Part shown: in pieces, positions 7,227-14,283 of the stretch
Position numbering within the stretch: position 1 is the first letter of the stretch
Layout: every line of letters begins with the position of its first letter
Translations under genes and position numbers: made by a program
Assembly: GCA_964506075.1 (NCBI GenBank)
Contig: CAZDKO010000029.1
Coordinates: 1-19,055, forward strand
Reading direction: 5' to 3'
Source of the DNA: CAZDKO01 sp964506075 [NCBI: uncultured bacterium]
GTDB taxonomy: Bacteria > CAZDME01 > JAYEMH01
DNA length: 19,055 nt
Notes under the pieces: generated by a model
What the model saw: the letters and a program-made list of their open reading frames with translations, nothing else
The model's database searches: none
Told to the model about the DNA's origin: nothing

Positions 7227-8253
7227 TGTTTTTATTAATCCATTCAATGATATTTCTCACTCCCTTTTGGGGATTTACAGAAGGAGCCCATTGCAAATAT
7301 TTTTTAACTTTACTGATATCAGAAATATATACCTTCTGGTCGCTGGGTCTCCAGTCAGAAAAAGAAATCCGGCTAAGATTCCCGAGTTCCTCTTTTAAAA
7401 TATCCAGAAATTCCAGCAGAGAAATCGTTTTATCAACACCACCCCCGATATTATAAACACCGTGTCTGATATCGCTTTCCACGAATTTATCATATGCCTT
7501 AACCAGATCTTCAACGTAAAGTAAATCTCTAACCTGTTTTCCGTCTCCATAAATTGTAATCGGCTGGCCGGTTAAAGTGGCTATAACGAACCAGGATACC
7601 CAGCCCTGGTCTTCAAAACCGAATTGTCTCGGACCATAGATACAGCTCATCCGGAAAACGGCAGTTTTCATACCGTAAATATGGGCGTATTCCTGAGTAT
7701 AAATGTCCCCCACGTATTTACTGGCTCCGTAAGGGGTATGACCGGTATGGTCAATAGACATCTCCTCCGAAACCCCCTTGATATTTTCGTAAACGTATCT
7801 TTTCTCTAATTCCTTGAGAGGAATCTTATCAACATTTTCCCCGTAAACCTTATTGGTAGAGCAATAAACAAAGGTCGCCCGGGGAGATTTTTGCCTGACA
7901 CACTCTAAAGTATTTAAAGTTCCAAACGCATTAATGTCAAAATCATCCCGTGGCATACGAACCGAAGACGGGACACCCGGCTGAGCAGCGGTATGAACAA
8001 CAACGTCAACACCATCACCTATAGCTTTATCCACGTCTTCCTTATTCCGTACATCACCTTTAATTCTTTTAATATTTTCGTATCCACCGAGATAGTGCCA
8101 GTTAAACTCAACGCTCTCTTTATCATAACCGAACAATTGAGAACGGATTAAATTATCCAGGATTACGACTTCATCTCCTTTTTTAGCGTAGTATTCGGCG
8201 GTATGGCTTCCCACCAGACCGGCTCCACCGGTAACTAATATTCTTCTTTTCAT
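7192..8253 (-). CDS. CDP-paratose/tyvelose 2-epimerase-like NAD-dependent SDR
   Basis: A 353-residue extended SDR with the NAD-binding motif TGGAGLVG at residues 8-15. YCSTNKVYG at about 130-138 and the catalytic Y175-GAS-K179 follow. CSTNKVYG, HTAAQPGVPSS and FGFEDQGWVSWF are features I associate with CDP-paratose 2-epimerases (RfbE/TyvE), which invert C2. No CDP-glucose genes (rfbF, rfbG, rfbS) are in the window, so the real substrate may be a different nucleotide sugar. It starts 2 nt after the UDP-xylose synthase stop, and its 3' end overlaps the flippase gene. The ATG at 8253 has GGGG about seven bases upstream. The SDR family is certain, the subfamily likely, the substrate unknown. Confidence 0.88.
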   Translation of the reverse strand: MKRRILVTGGAGLVGSHTAEYYAKKGDEVVILDNLIRSQLFGYDKESVEFNWHYLGGYENIKRIKGDVRNKEDVDKAIGDGVDVVVHTAAQPGVPSSVRMPRDDFDINAFGTLNTLECVRQKSPRATFVYCSTNKVYGENVDKIPLKELEKRYVYENIKGVSEEMSIDHTGHTPYGASKYVGDIYTQEYAHIYGMKTAVFRMSCIYGPRQFGFEDQGWVSWFVIATLTGQPITIYGDGKQVRDLLYVEDLVKAYDKFVESDIRHGVYNIGGGVDKTISLLEFLDILKEELGNLSRISFSDWRPSDQKVYISDISKVKKYLQWAPSVNPQKGVRNIIEWINKNNAIFKKDKTGR

Positions 8254-8255
8254 TT

Positions 8256-9191
8256 TTAAACCCCGTTTTCTTTAAACCAATTTATAGTTAACTCTAGCCC
8301 CCTACTCAAATCAACTTTAGGAGACCAATTAAGGTATTTCTGGGCTAAACTGATATCAGGCTGTCTGACTTTCGGGTCATCGACCGGCAAAGGATTAAAA
8401 ATAATTTTACTCTGACTCCGGGTGAAATTTATAATTTTTCTGGCTATATCCAGGATTGAAAGTTCCAGAGGATTACCGATATTTACCGGCTCATTAATTT
8501 CAGAAAATAATAATCTTAAAATTCCATCTATCAGGTCATCTACATAACAAAAACTTCTGGTTTGTTTTCCGTCTCCATAAACGGTTATATCTTCATTTTT
8601 TAAAGCCTGACTGATAAAATTAGGCACGGCGCGGCCGTCATTCTTTCTCATCCTGGGGCCATAGGTGTTAAAAATACGCACAATCTTGGTATTAAGTTTA
8701 TGCGTCCGATGGTAAGCCATGGTAATCGACTCGGAAAATCTTTTAGCTTCATCATAAACTCCCCGGGGACCGATAGGATTAACGTTTCCCCAGTAGCTCT
8801 CCCTCTGAGGATGAACCGTGGGATCCCCATAAACTTCAGAGGTTGAAGCTAAAAGGAAAACGGCCTGCTTCGCTTTAGCTACTCCTAAGGCATTGTGTGT
8901 CCCTAAAGAACCCACTTTTAAAGTTTGAATAGGATAATTGAGGTAATCCACGGGGCTGGCCGGAGAAGCAAAATGCAAAACAAAATGAATATCTTCTTCA
9001 ATTTTTATAAACTTGCTCACGTCGTGAAGGATAAAATTAAAATGCCGGTTATCTAAAAGATGGGTAATATTGTCCCTGGTCCCGGTAATTAAATTATCCA
9101 TACAGATTACTTTAAACCCCCTGCCCAGTAAACTTTCACAAAGGTAAGACCCGAGGAATCCTGCTCCTCCAGTGATTAACGCGGTTTTCAA
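8256..9191 (-). CDS. uxs: UDP-glucuronate decarboxylase (UDP-xylose synthase)
   Basis: A 311-residue SDR that decarboxylates UDP-glucuronate to UDP-xylose using bound NAD. Strong signatures are [11 protein letters not shown] at the N-terminus, [15 protein letters not shown], the catalytic region [11 protein letters not shown] (T117, E119), [19 protein letters not shown] with Y146 and K150, and [18 protein letters not shown]. These match UXS closely, and length agrees with bacterial forms. The start is TTG at 9191 with GGAG six bases upstream; it lies 2 nt after the gmhB-like stop. With Ugd at 12871-14160 it gives a two-step route from UDP-glucose to UDP-xylose. Confidence in function is high because of the distinctive [11 protein letters not shown] block. 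Confidence 0.95.
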   Translation of the reverse strand: MKTALITGGAGFLGSYLCESLLGRGFKVICMDNLITGTRDNITHLLDNRHFNFILHDVSKFIKIEEDIHFVLHFASPASPVDYLNYPIQTLKVGSLGTHNALGVAKAKQAVFLLASTSEVYGDPTVHPQRESYWGNVNPIGPRGVYDEAKRFSESITMAYHRTHKLNTKIVRIFNTYGPRMRKNDGRAVPNFISQALKNEDITVYGDGKQTRSFCYVDDLIDGILRLLFSEINEPVNIGNPLELSILDIARKIINFTRSQSKIIFNPLPVDDPKVRQPDISLAQKYLNWSPKVDLSRGLELTINWFKENGV

Positions 9192-9193
9192 CT

Positions 9194-9763
9194 TTATCTC
9201 CTTCTTTTTTTGATTTTTGCTTTCTTAGACTCTTCTTTAAAAGTAGTAATGGAAACCACCGCTTCTTTTAAATTTGAAACAATAAACTTTGGTTTAAGTC
9301 TTTCAATTTCATCTTCGCTCAATCTCCCATTAATTAATACAGACTGGCATCCAACCGCTTTGCCGGCTTCAATATCCCGTCCTGAATCACCGATGACAAA
9401 AGATTTCCTGGGTTCAATTTTAAATTTTTTAATGGCTTCTTTAAATAAACCGGCCTTGGGTTTGCGGCATTCGCATGCATCATTGGCCTTATGCGGACAG
9501 ACATAAACGGCTTTTATTCTTCCTCCGGCTGCTTCAATTTCCCCTACCATCCGGCGGTTAATTTCATCAACCATTATTTTGGAAACTATTCCTTTTCTAA
9601 TTCCGGCTTGATTGGTAATAACAATAATAAAGTATCCTGCTTCCGTTAAAGCTTTAATCGCCTCTTTAGCTCCCGGGATAAAAGAAAACTCCTCCCAGCT
9701 TTTAACATACTCCCCTCTTTCTTCATTAATAACACCGTCCCGGTCTAAAAAAACTGCTTTCAT
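9194..9763 (-). CDS. gmhB: D-glycero-D-manno-heptose-1,7-bisphosphate 7-phosphatase-like HAD phosphatase
   Basis: A 189-residue HAD-superfamily phosphatase of the GmhB/HisB-N type. The order is FLDRDGVIN (nucleophile D7, acid/base D9), [10 protein letters not shown] (T50), the zinc motif C89-P-H91 through C97-E-C99, RKPKAG, and [10 protein letters not shown] (D126, D130). GmhB removes the 7-phosphate of heptose bisphosphate in ADP- or GDP-heptose synthesis. No hldE, gmhA or hddC is present here, so partners lie elsewhere or the substrate differs. I chose the ATG at 9763, with AAGGAG six bases upstream; a GTG at 9778 would add five residues but overlies that ribosome site. The C-terminus carries an unusual basic tail ([10 protein letters not shown]). 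A gmhB inside an SDR series points to a heptose in the glycan, which is inference. Confidence 0.9.
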   Translation of the reverse strand: MKAVFLDRDGVINEERGEYVKSWEEFSFIPGAKEAIKALTEAGYFIIVITNQAGIRKGIVSKIMVDEINRRMVGEIEAAGGRIKAVYVCPHKANDACECRKPKAGLFKEAIKKFKIEPRKSFVIGDSGRDIEAGKAVGCQSVLINGRLSEDEIERLKPKFIVSNLKEAVVSITTFKEESKKAKIKKRRR

Positions 9764-9793
9764 AACTGTCTCCTTCACTAAATGTTTTTTAAG

Positions 9794-10720
9794 TTACTTA
9801 AAAAAAGCTACTGTTCTTTTAAGTCCCTCTTTAAAATCAACTTTAGGTTTATAACCCAGTAATTTTGAAAGCTTGGTCATATCCGCGTAGGTTTTTCTTA
9901 CGTCTCCCCTTCTGGGTGGAGTAAACTCCGGTTTAATTTTTTTACCTGTAATCTCGTTTAAATTATTAACGATATCTAAAACTGAGTAAGAACAGCCCCC
10001 GGCTACATTGAAGACTTCCCCGGATATATCAGGAGTAACGCAGGATAAAAGATTGACGTCAACTACATTATCAATATAGCAAAAGTCCCGGGATTGTTCA
10101 CCATCACCGTGAACCTGAGGAGACTCTCCTTTCAGCATTCTCAGGATAAATATAGGCACTACGGCGGCGTACTGGGAAGTCGGGTCCTGCCTGGGACCAA
10201 AAACGTTAAAATAACGCAGGTTTACCGTCTCCAACCCGTAAGTCTTACTGAAAACGTGGCAATAATGTTCCACCGCCAGTTTTGTCGCCGCGTATGGTGA
10301 AATTACCTCTGGTTCCTGGCTTTCCTCTTCCGGATATTTATCCGTATCACCGTAAATTGAACTGGAAGAAGCACAAACCACCCTTTTAACTTTGTTTTCA
10401 TAAGACGCCAACAAAAGATTAAGAGAGCCGCTAACATTTACATCATTATAAGATAAGGGTTCCTCAACAGACTTCGGGACAGAACGAAGAGCAGCCTGGT
10501 GTGAAATATAATCTACCCCTCTGGTCACCTTTCGCAGCAAATCTAAATTTCTAATGTCACCTTCTATCAACTCTACTTTATCTAAAAATCCGGCTATATT
10601 TTCTCTTTTCCCGGTATAAAAATTATCCAGAATTTTAACCGTATGCTTTTCCTTAACCAATCTTTCGGCAATATGAGACCCGATAAAACCGGCTCCACCC
10701 GTTACTAAATAAACAGCCAT
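9794..10720 (-). CDS. UDP-sugar 4-epimerase, WbpP/GalE-like SDR
   Basis: A 308-residue extended SDR with TGGAGFIGSH at 7-16, a CASSSSIYGD catalytic strand near 116-125, and Y143-AAT-K147. The blocks LRYFNVFGPRQDP, YAAVVPIFI and GDGEQSRDFCYIDNVVDVN are those of WbpP/TviC-type UDP-N-acetylhexosamine 4-epimerases, close kin of GalE. It likely interconverts UDP-GlcNAc/UDP-GalNAc or UDP-Glc/UDP-Gal. From sequence alone I cannot separate N-acetylated from plain hexose substrates, nor exclude a 4-epimerase acting on UDP-glucuronate or UDP-xylose made by its neighbours. ATG at 10720 has the best ribosome site in the cluster, AAGGAGG five bases upstream. A 69-nt gap precedes it and 30 nt follow before the GmhB-like ATG. 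Confidence 0.9.
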   Translation of the reverse strand: MAVYLVTGGAGFIGSHIAERLVKEKHTVKILDNFYTGKRENIAGFLDKVELIEGDIRNLDLLRKVTRGVDYISHQAALRSVPKSVEEPLSYNDVNVSGSLNLLLASYENKVKRVVCASSSSIYGDTDKYPEEESQEPEVISPYAATKLAVEHYCHVFSKTYGLETVNLRYFNVFGPRQDPTSQYAAVVPIFILRMLKGESPQVHGDGEQSRDFCYIDNVVDVNLLSCVTPDISGEVFNVAGGCSYSVLDIVNNLNEITGKKIKPEFTPPRRGDVRKTYADMTKLSKLLGYKPKVDFKEGLKRTVAFFK

Positions 10721-10762
10721 AAGTTCCTCCTTATATAAAATTACTGCTTCTCTAATTTTTAC

Positions 10763-10795
10763 CGGTAACCTCTTAAAAACCGGAAGGAGTTACCG
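10763..10795 (-). repeat. Inverted repeat between the GMD-like and WbpP-like genes
   Basis: Seven-base arms CGGTAAC (10763-10769) and GTTACCG (10789-10795) flank a 19-base loop and cover the stop codon of the upstream gene. No T-run follows on the minus strand, so it is not a standard intrinsic terminator. It may be an RNA stability or spacing element, or chance. Confidence 0.35.
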
Positions 10796-11749
10796 TATTT
10801 TATCCCTCCAGTAATTCAGCAAATCTTCCAGCGTCTTTTCTATCGGTATTTCCGGCTGCCAGCCGGTTTTTTCTCTAAACTTACTGTTATCTCCCTGAAG
10901 CATCGGTACATCTGAAGGTCGCATCAGTTCAGGGTCGTAAAAAATTTCTACTTTCGCTTCGGAGAGATTAATCAGAACATCCAGGATTTCCCTGATGGAA
11001 TATACTTTTCCGCTACAGATATTATACACCTCACCGGCCTCTCCTTTTTCTAAAGCTAAATAATAACCTTTAACCATGTCCCGGACATCGGTATAATCCC
11101 TTCTGGCTTCCAGATTACCAACGTGAACCACCGGTTTAATTAATCCTTTTTCTATAAGAGCGATCTGTTTGGCAAAATTACTCTCGGCAAAAAATTCCAC
11201 CCGGCGGGGACCGGAATGATTAAAACCTCGAGTCCGCACAATATACATCCCGTAATTCATAAAATATTGGTACCCCAGCAGGTCCTGCCCGACTTTACTC
11301 ACCCCGTAAGGATTTATGGGACGTAAAGGAACATCTTCTTTGATTGGTATATCTTCCGGTTTAACCGCCCCGTATTCTTCACTGGAACCGGGAATTTGTA
11401 TCCGGGAATTAATCTTAGCTTCTCTAACGGCTTCAAAAATATTTAGTTCCCCTAAAATATTAGTTGAAATCGTATCGGCCGGCGAATCCCAGGACGTGGG
11501 AACAAAAGACTGTGCCGCCAGATGAAAAATATAATCCGGCTTTACTTCAAAAACCAACCTTTTTACCAAAACGGCATCTTTGATATCACAATCAACAATT
11601 TTAAGCCGGTCTTTAATATGTTTAATATTTTCGGTCTGGCTCTCTCCCCGTTCAATTCCATAAATCTCAGCGTCTTTTTTATCCAACAGGAAATCAGCTA
11701 AATGACTACCCACAAATCCGGTAATTCCAGTAATAAGTATTCTTTTCAT
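10790..11749 (-). CDS. GDP-mannose 4,6-dehydratase / GDP-4-keto-6-deoxymannose reductase-like SDR
   Basis: A 319-residue extended SDR with TGITGFVGSH at 7-16, HLAAQSFVPTSWDSP, GSSEEYG at 121-127 and Y148-GVS-K152. FNHSGPRR, FAKQIALIEKG, HVGNLEARRDYTDVRDMV and RPSDVPMLQGD are shared by GDP-mannose 4,6-dehydratases and the related reductases (RMD). The active-site GSSEEYG is closer to the RMD side than the TSELYG of classical GMD, so a reductase role on GDP-4-keto-6-deoxymannose (to GDP-rhamnose) is possible. A GDP-heptose substrate is another option, given the gmhB-like gene two places downstream. The ATG at 11749 lies 44 nt inside the preceding gene and lacks a clear Shine-Dalgarno sequence, suggesting coupled translation. 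Confidence 0.88.
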   Translation of the reverse strand: MKRILITGITGFVGSHLADFLLDKKDAEIYGIERGESQTENIKHIKDRLKIVDCDIKDAVLVKRLVFEVKPDYIFHLAAQSFVPTSWDSPADTISTNILGELNIFEAVREAKINSRIQIPGSSEEYGAVKPEDIPIKEDVPLRPINPYGVSKVGQDLLGYQYFMNYGMYIVRTRGFNHSGPRRVEFFAESNFAKQIALIEKGLIKPVVHVGNLEARRDYTDVRDMVKGYYLALEKGEAGEVYNICSGKVYSIREILDVLINLSEAKVEIFYDPELMRPSDVPMLQGDNSKFREKTGWQPEIPIEKTLEDLLNYWRDKIR

Positions 11750-12752
11750 CTTTGTTTTTATTCAATTCTCCGTCGGCTTTTTCCTGCAATTTTCTCCACC
11801 ACTGCTCGTGATTCAGATACCAGGAAATTGTTTGTTTTAACCCGTTTAAAAATTCGGTTGAGGATTCCCAGCCGAGTAGAACCTTGGCCTTAGCCGTAGA
11901 AGAAATCTGTCTTTGTACGTGTGCCGGCCGGTCGTCAATATGTCTTATCAAAGTTGAAGGTTTTTTTAACTGGCCAATAATAAACCGGGCAATACCAATC
12001 ACGTCCCATTCCTTTCCTGAGCCTAAATTAATAACTTCTCCCTTCAATTTCTTTAAATCAGTATGTAAAATTTTATCCAGCGCTTTACACAAGTCATCAA
12101 CATAAAGCCAATCACGGGTGAATTTCCCTTCACCATAAACAGGTAAAGGTTGATCGTCTAAAGCCCGGCTGATAAAAAGAGGAATCAGTTTCTCCGGATA
12201 CTGCTGAGGACCATAAACATTAAAAGGACGGATAATGATAACCGGTAAATCGTAGGTAAGTCCATAAGCATAAACTAAACGGTCAGCACCGGCTTTAGCC
12301 GCAGCATAAGGACTCTGAGGATTAAGAGGATGTTCCTCATTTATAGGAACCTGAACAGCCTGTCCGTATACTTCACTGGTAGAAATATGAATAAATCGCT
12401 CAGGATTAAATTTACGAATAGCTTCTAAAAGAGTATAAGTACCCAGGATATCCGTATTGATAAATGGTTCTGTCGCGTTAACAGACCGGTCAACATGCGT
12501 CTCCGCCGCAAAATGGAAGATGACATCTACGTTACGCACCATATTTTCTACCGTTTCTTTATCTCTGATATCGGCTTTCCAAAAAATAAAATTCGGATTA
12601 TTCCAGATCTCCCCGGGAAAATTTTCCGGATTACCGCAATAAGTAAGCGAATCAAAAATAATTGTCTGGTACTGGGAATATTTATTGAGCAGATAACGGG
12701 TAAAATTACTGCCGATAAATCCGGCTCCTCCGGTAATTAAAATTTTCTTCAT
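11706..12752 (-). CDS. rmlB: dTDP-glucose 4,6-dehydratase-like SDR
   Basis: A 348-residue extended SDR with TGGAGFIGSNF at 8-18, DSLTYCGNPENF, HFAAETHVDRSV, and SPYAAAKAGADRL with Y149 and K153. It also has YPEKLIPLFI and GEGKFTRDWLYVDDL. These are RmlB hallmarks: removal of water from dTDP-glucose gives dTDP-4-keto-6-deoxyglucose. The active-site strand reads ISTSEVYG (T125, S126, E127), whereas canonical RmlB has T-D-E, so the catalytic Asp is Ser, as in GMD-type dehydratases. A LegB-like UDP-GlcNAc 4,6-dehydratase is therefore a fair alternative. The C-terminal tail after WWRKL is longer than usual and overlaps the next gene by 44 nt. The ATG at 12752 has AGGG six bases upstream. It pairs logically with rmlA at 1796-2662. 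Confidence 0.88.
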   Translation of the reverse strand: MKKILITGGAGFIGSNFTRYLLNKYSQYQTIIFDSLTYCGNPENFPGEIWNNPNFIFWKADIRDKETVENMVRNVDVIFHFAAETHVDRSVNATEPFINTDILGTYTLLEAIRKFNPERFIHISTSEVYGQAVQVPINEEHPLNPQSPYAAAKAGADRLVYAYGLTYDLPVIIIRPFNVYGPQQYPEKLIPLFISRALDDQPLPVYGEGKFTRDWLYVDDLCKALDKILHTDLKKLKGEVINLGSGKEWDVIGIARFIIGQLKKPSTLIRHIDDRPAHVQRQISSTAKAKVLLGWESSTEFLNGLKQTISWYLNHEQWWRKLQEKADGELNKNKDEKNTYYWNYRICG

Positions 12753-12831
12753 CTTTTTCCCTCGAAGACTTCCTGTTTAAAACCCTTTAAATATTAATAA
12801 AAAAACAGTCCCTGAGGTTATTCCGGCTAAA

Positions 12832-12855
12832 GGTTGCTTATCTGGAAGTGCAACC
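12832..12855 (-). repeat. Small inverted repeat in the ugd-rmlB gap
   Basis: GGTTGC (12832-12837) and GCAACC (12850-12855) form a 6-bp stem, extendable by AAA/TTT pairs around one bulged C, with a 12-base loop. It sits just after the ugd stop. No T-run follows directly on the minus strand. It could protect the 3' end of the ugd message or be chance. The 118-nt gap 12753-12870 holds nothing else I can name. Confidence 0.3.
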
Positions 12856-12870
12856 CTTTTCCTCTCTTTG

Positions 12871-14160
12871 CTATCTCCCTATACAAACATATTGAAATCC
12901 AAGAGAAGCCATCTTTTGAGGATCATAAATATTTCGGCCGTCAACAATAACCGGGACCTTCATTAAACCTTTAATTTTTTCTAAATCTAATTCTTTAAAT
13001 TCATTCCATTCGGTTAAAATAATCAAAACTTCCGCGCCCTGGGCTACCTGATAAGCATCCTGACAAAATTTTACATTTGAAAATATCTTATTTGCTTTCT
13101 CCATTGCAGCCGGGTCAAAAGCTTTAACCGCAGCGCCTTCTTCCAGTAAAAAATTGATTATAAATACAGAGGGAGCAGAGCGCATATCATCCGTATCCGG
13201 CTTAAACGATAGACCTAAAATTCCAACCGTTTTACCGGGAATATTCCAGAGAACTTTCCTGATTTTATCCAGCATTAATTCTCTCTGGTGGTCATTAACA
13301 GTTTTAACTGCTTTTAATAAAGAAAAATCATAACCGTTTTTCTCCGCAATATGGATAAAAGCATCAACGTCTTTTGGAAAACAAGACCCCCCGTATCCGA
13401 TACCGGCATTAAGAAATTCTTGACTGATGCGTCTATCCAACCCCATTCCTTCCGCTACTTTTAATACGTCGGCGCCAACCTTTTCACAAATATTGGCTAT
13501 GGCATTTATAAAAGAAATTTTGGTTGCCAGAAACGAATTAGAAGCATGTTTAATTATTTCCGCACTTTTAATATCGGTAAAAAGTATCGGTGCTTTAAGA
13601 GGCTTATATAGTTCCGCCATTATTAATCGGGCTTTCTCACTGGCAACCCCGATTACTATCCGGTCCGGATGCATGAAATCATAAATAGCCGAACCTTCCC
13701 GCAAAAATTCCGGATTAGACACCACATCAAAATTAACCTTATTTTTATTATAAATCTTTATGGTTCGGGAGACCCACTCTCCTGTTTCCACCGGAACAGT
13801 ACTTTTTTCAACAATAATTTTATACCCATCCAGCTCATCGGCAACTGCCCGGGAAACGGCTTCAACAAAAGACAAATCCGCTTCCCCGTTAGCTTTAGAA
13901 GGGGTACCCACAGCGATAAAAATAATCTCCGATTTTTTAACCGCTTCTTTCAAGTTGTCGGTAAAATCCAGGCGTTTTTTTTCGGCATTCCTCTTAACCA
14001 GTTCTTCCAGTCCCGGTTCATAAAAAGGTATTTTCCCTTCCTTTAATATCTTTACCTTTTCTTTATCACTATCAACACAGATAACTTTATTCCCCAGGTC
14101 AGAAAAACAGGCTCCGGTTACCAGTCCGACATACCCACTCCCGACGATACAAATGTTCAT
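12871..14160 (-). CDS. ugd: UDP-glucose 6-dehydrogenase
   Basis: A 429-residue enzyme oxidising UDP-glucose twice with NAD to UDP-glucuronate. The order is complete: NAD motif GSGYVG at 7-12, FIAVGTPSKANGEADLSFV, VEKSTVPVETG, NPEFLREGSA at 149-158, KSAEIIKHASNSFLATKISF with K204, the catalytic GYGGSCFPKD with C260, and the C-terminal domain starting near ILGLSFKPDTDDMRSAPS. Length is normal for the bacterial single-subunit family. It is the first gene of the polysaccharide cluster, 123 nt after lptD, and its product feeds the UDP-xylose synthase at 8256-9191. The ATG at 14160 follows GAAGGAG, though the spacing of about 13 bases is longer than ideal. UDP-ManNAc dehydrogenase is unlikely given the STVPVETG and GGSCFPKD context. 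Confidence 0.96.
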   Translation of the reverse strand: MNICIVGSGYVGLVTGACFSDLGNKVICVDSDKEKVKILKEGKIPFYEPGLEELVKRNAEKKRLDFTDNLKEAVKKSEIIFIAVGTPSKANGEADLSFVEAVSRAVADELDGYKIIVEKSTVPVETGEWVSRTIKIYNKNKVNFDVVSNPEFLREGSAIYDFMHPDRIVIGVASEKARLIMAELYKPLKAPILFTDIKSAEIIKHASNSFLATKISFINAIANICEKVGADVLKVAEGMGLDRRISQEFLNAGIGYGGSCFPKDVDAFIHIAEKNGYDFSLLKAVKTVNDHQRELMLDKIRKVLWNIPGKTVGILGLSFKPDTDDMRSAPSVFIINFLLEEGAAVKAFDPAAMEKANKIFSNVKFCQDAYQVAQGAEVLIILTEWNEFKELDLEKIKGLMKVPVIVDGRNIYDPQKMASLGFQYVCIGR

Positions 14161-14205
14161 GATGTTTTTTTTACTCCTTCTCTTCCGTTTTAACCATTAA
14201 AGTAA

Positions 14206-14234
14206 ATATTAAAAATTTCTATCAGAACATACAA
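14206..14234 (-). promoter_or_regulatory. Candidate sigma-70-type promoter for ugd and the cluster
   Basis: On the minus strand TTGTAT (14229-14234) and TAATAT (14206-14211) are separated by exactly 17 bases, about 45 nt before the ugd ATG. The matches are partial (three and four of six) in AT-rich DNA, so this is weak. It fits the position expected for the start of the cluster, since no terminator is visible between lptD and ugd. Confidence 0.3.
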
Positions 14235-14283
14235 ATAAAAAGATTATTTCCACAGGGCCTTAGAATTTCTTCATAAAAATTGC

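Noticed and set aside
11706-11749. Frameshift at the rmlB end joining it to the next SDR
   Set aside because: Both proteins are complete: RmlB passes its usual C-terminal WW motif and the next gene begins with a full Rossmann motif; a 44-nt overlap explains the layout.
12799-12830. T7 run before rmlB as an intrinsic terminator
   Set aside because: The sequence before the run forms at most a 3-bp stem (CAG/CTG), and the better inverted repeat at 12832-12855 is too far from the T-run.
13669-14046. 125-codon plus-strand open frame within ugd
   Set aside because: It lies wholly antisense to a strongly conserved gene, has no recognisable domain and no ribosome site; it is a shadow frame.
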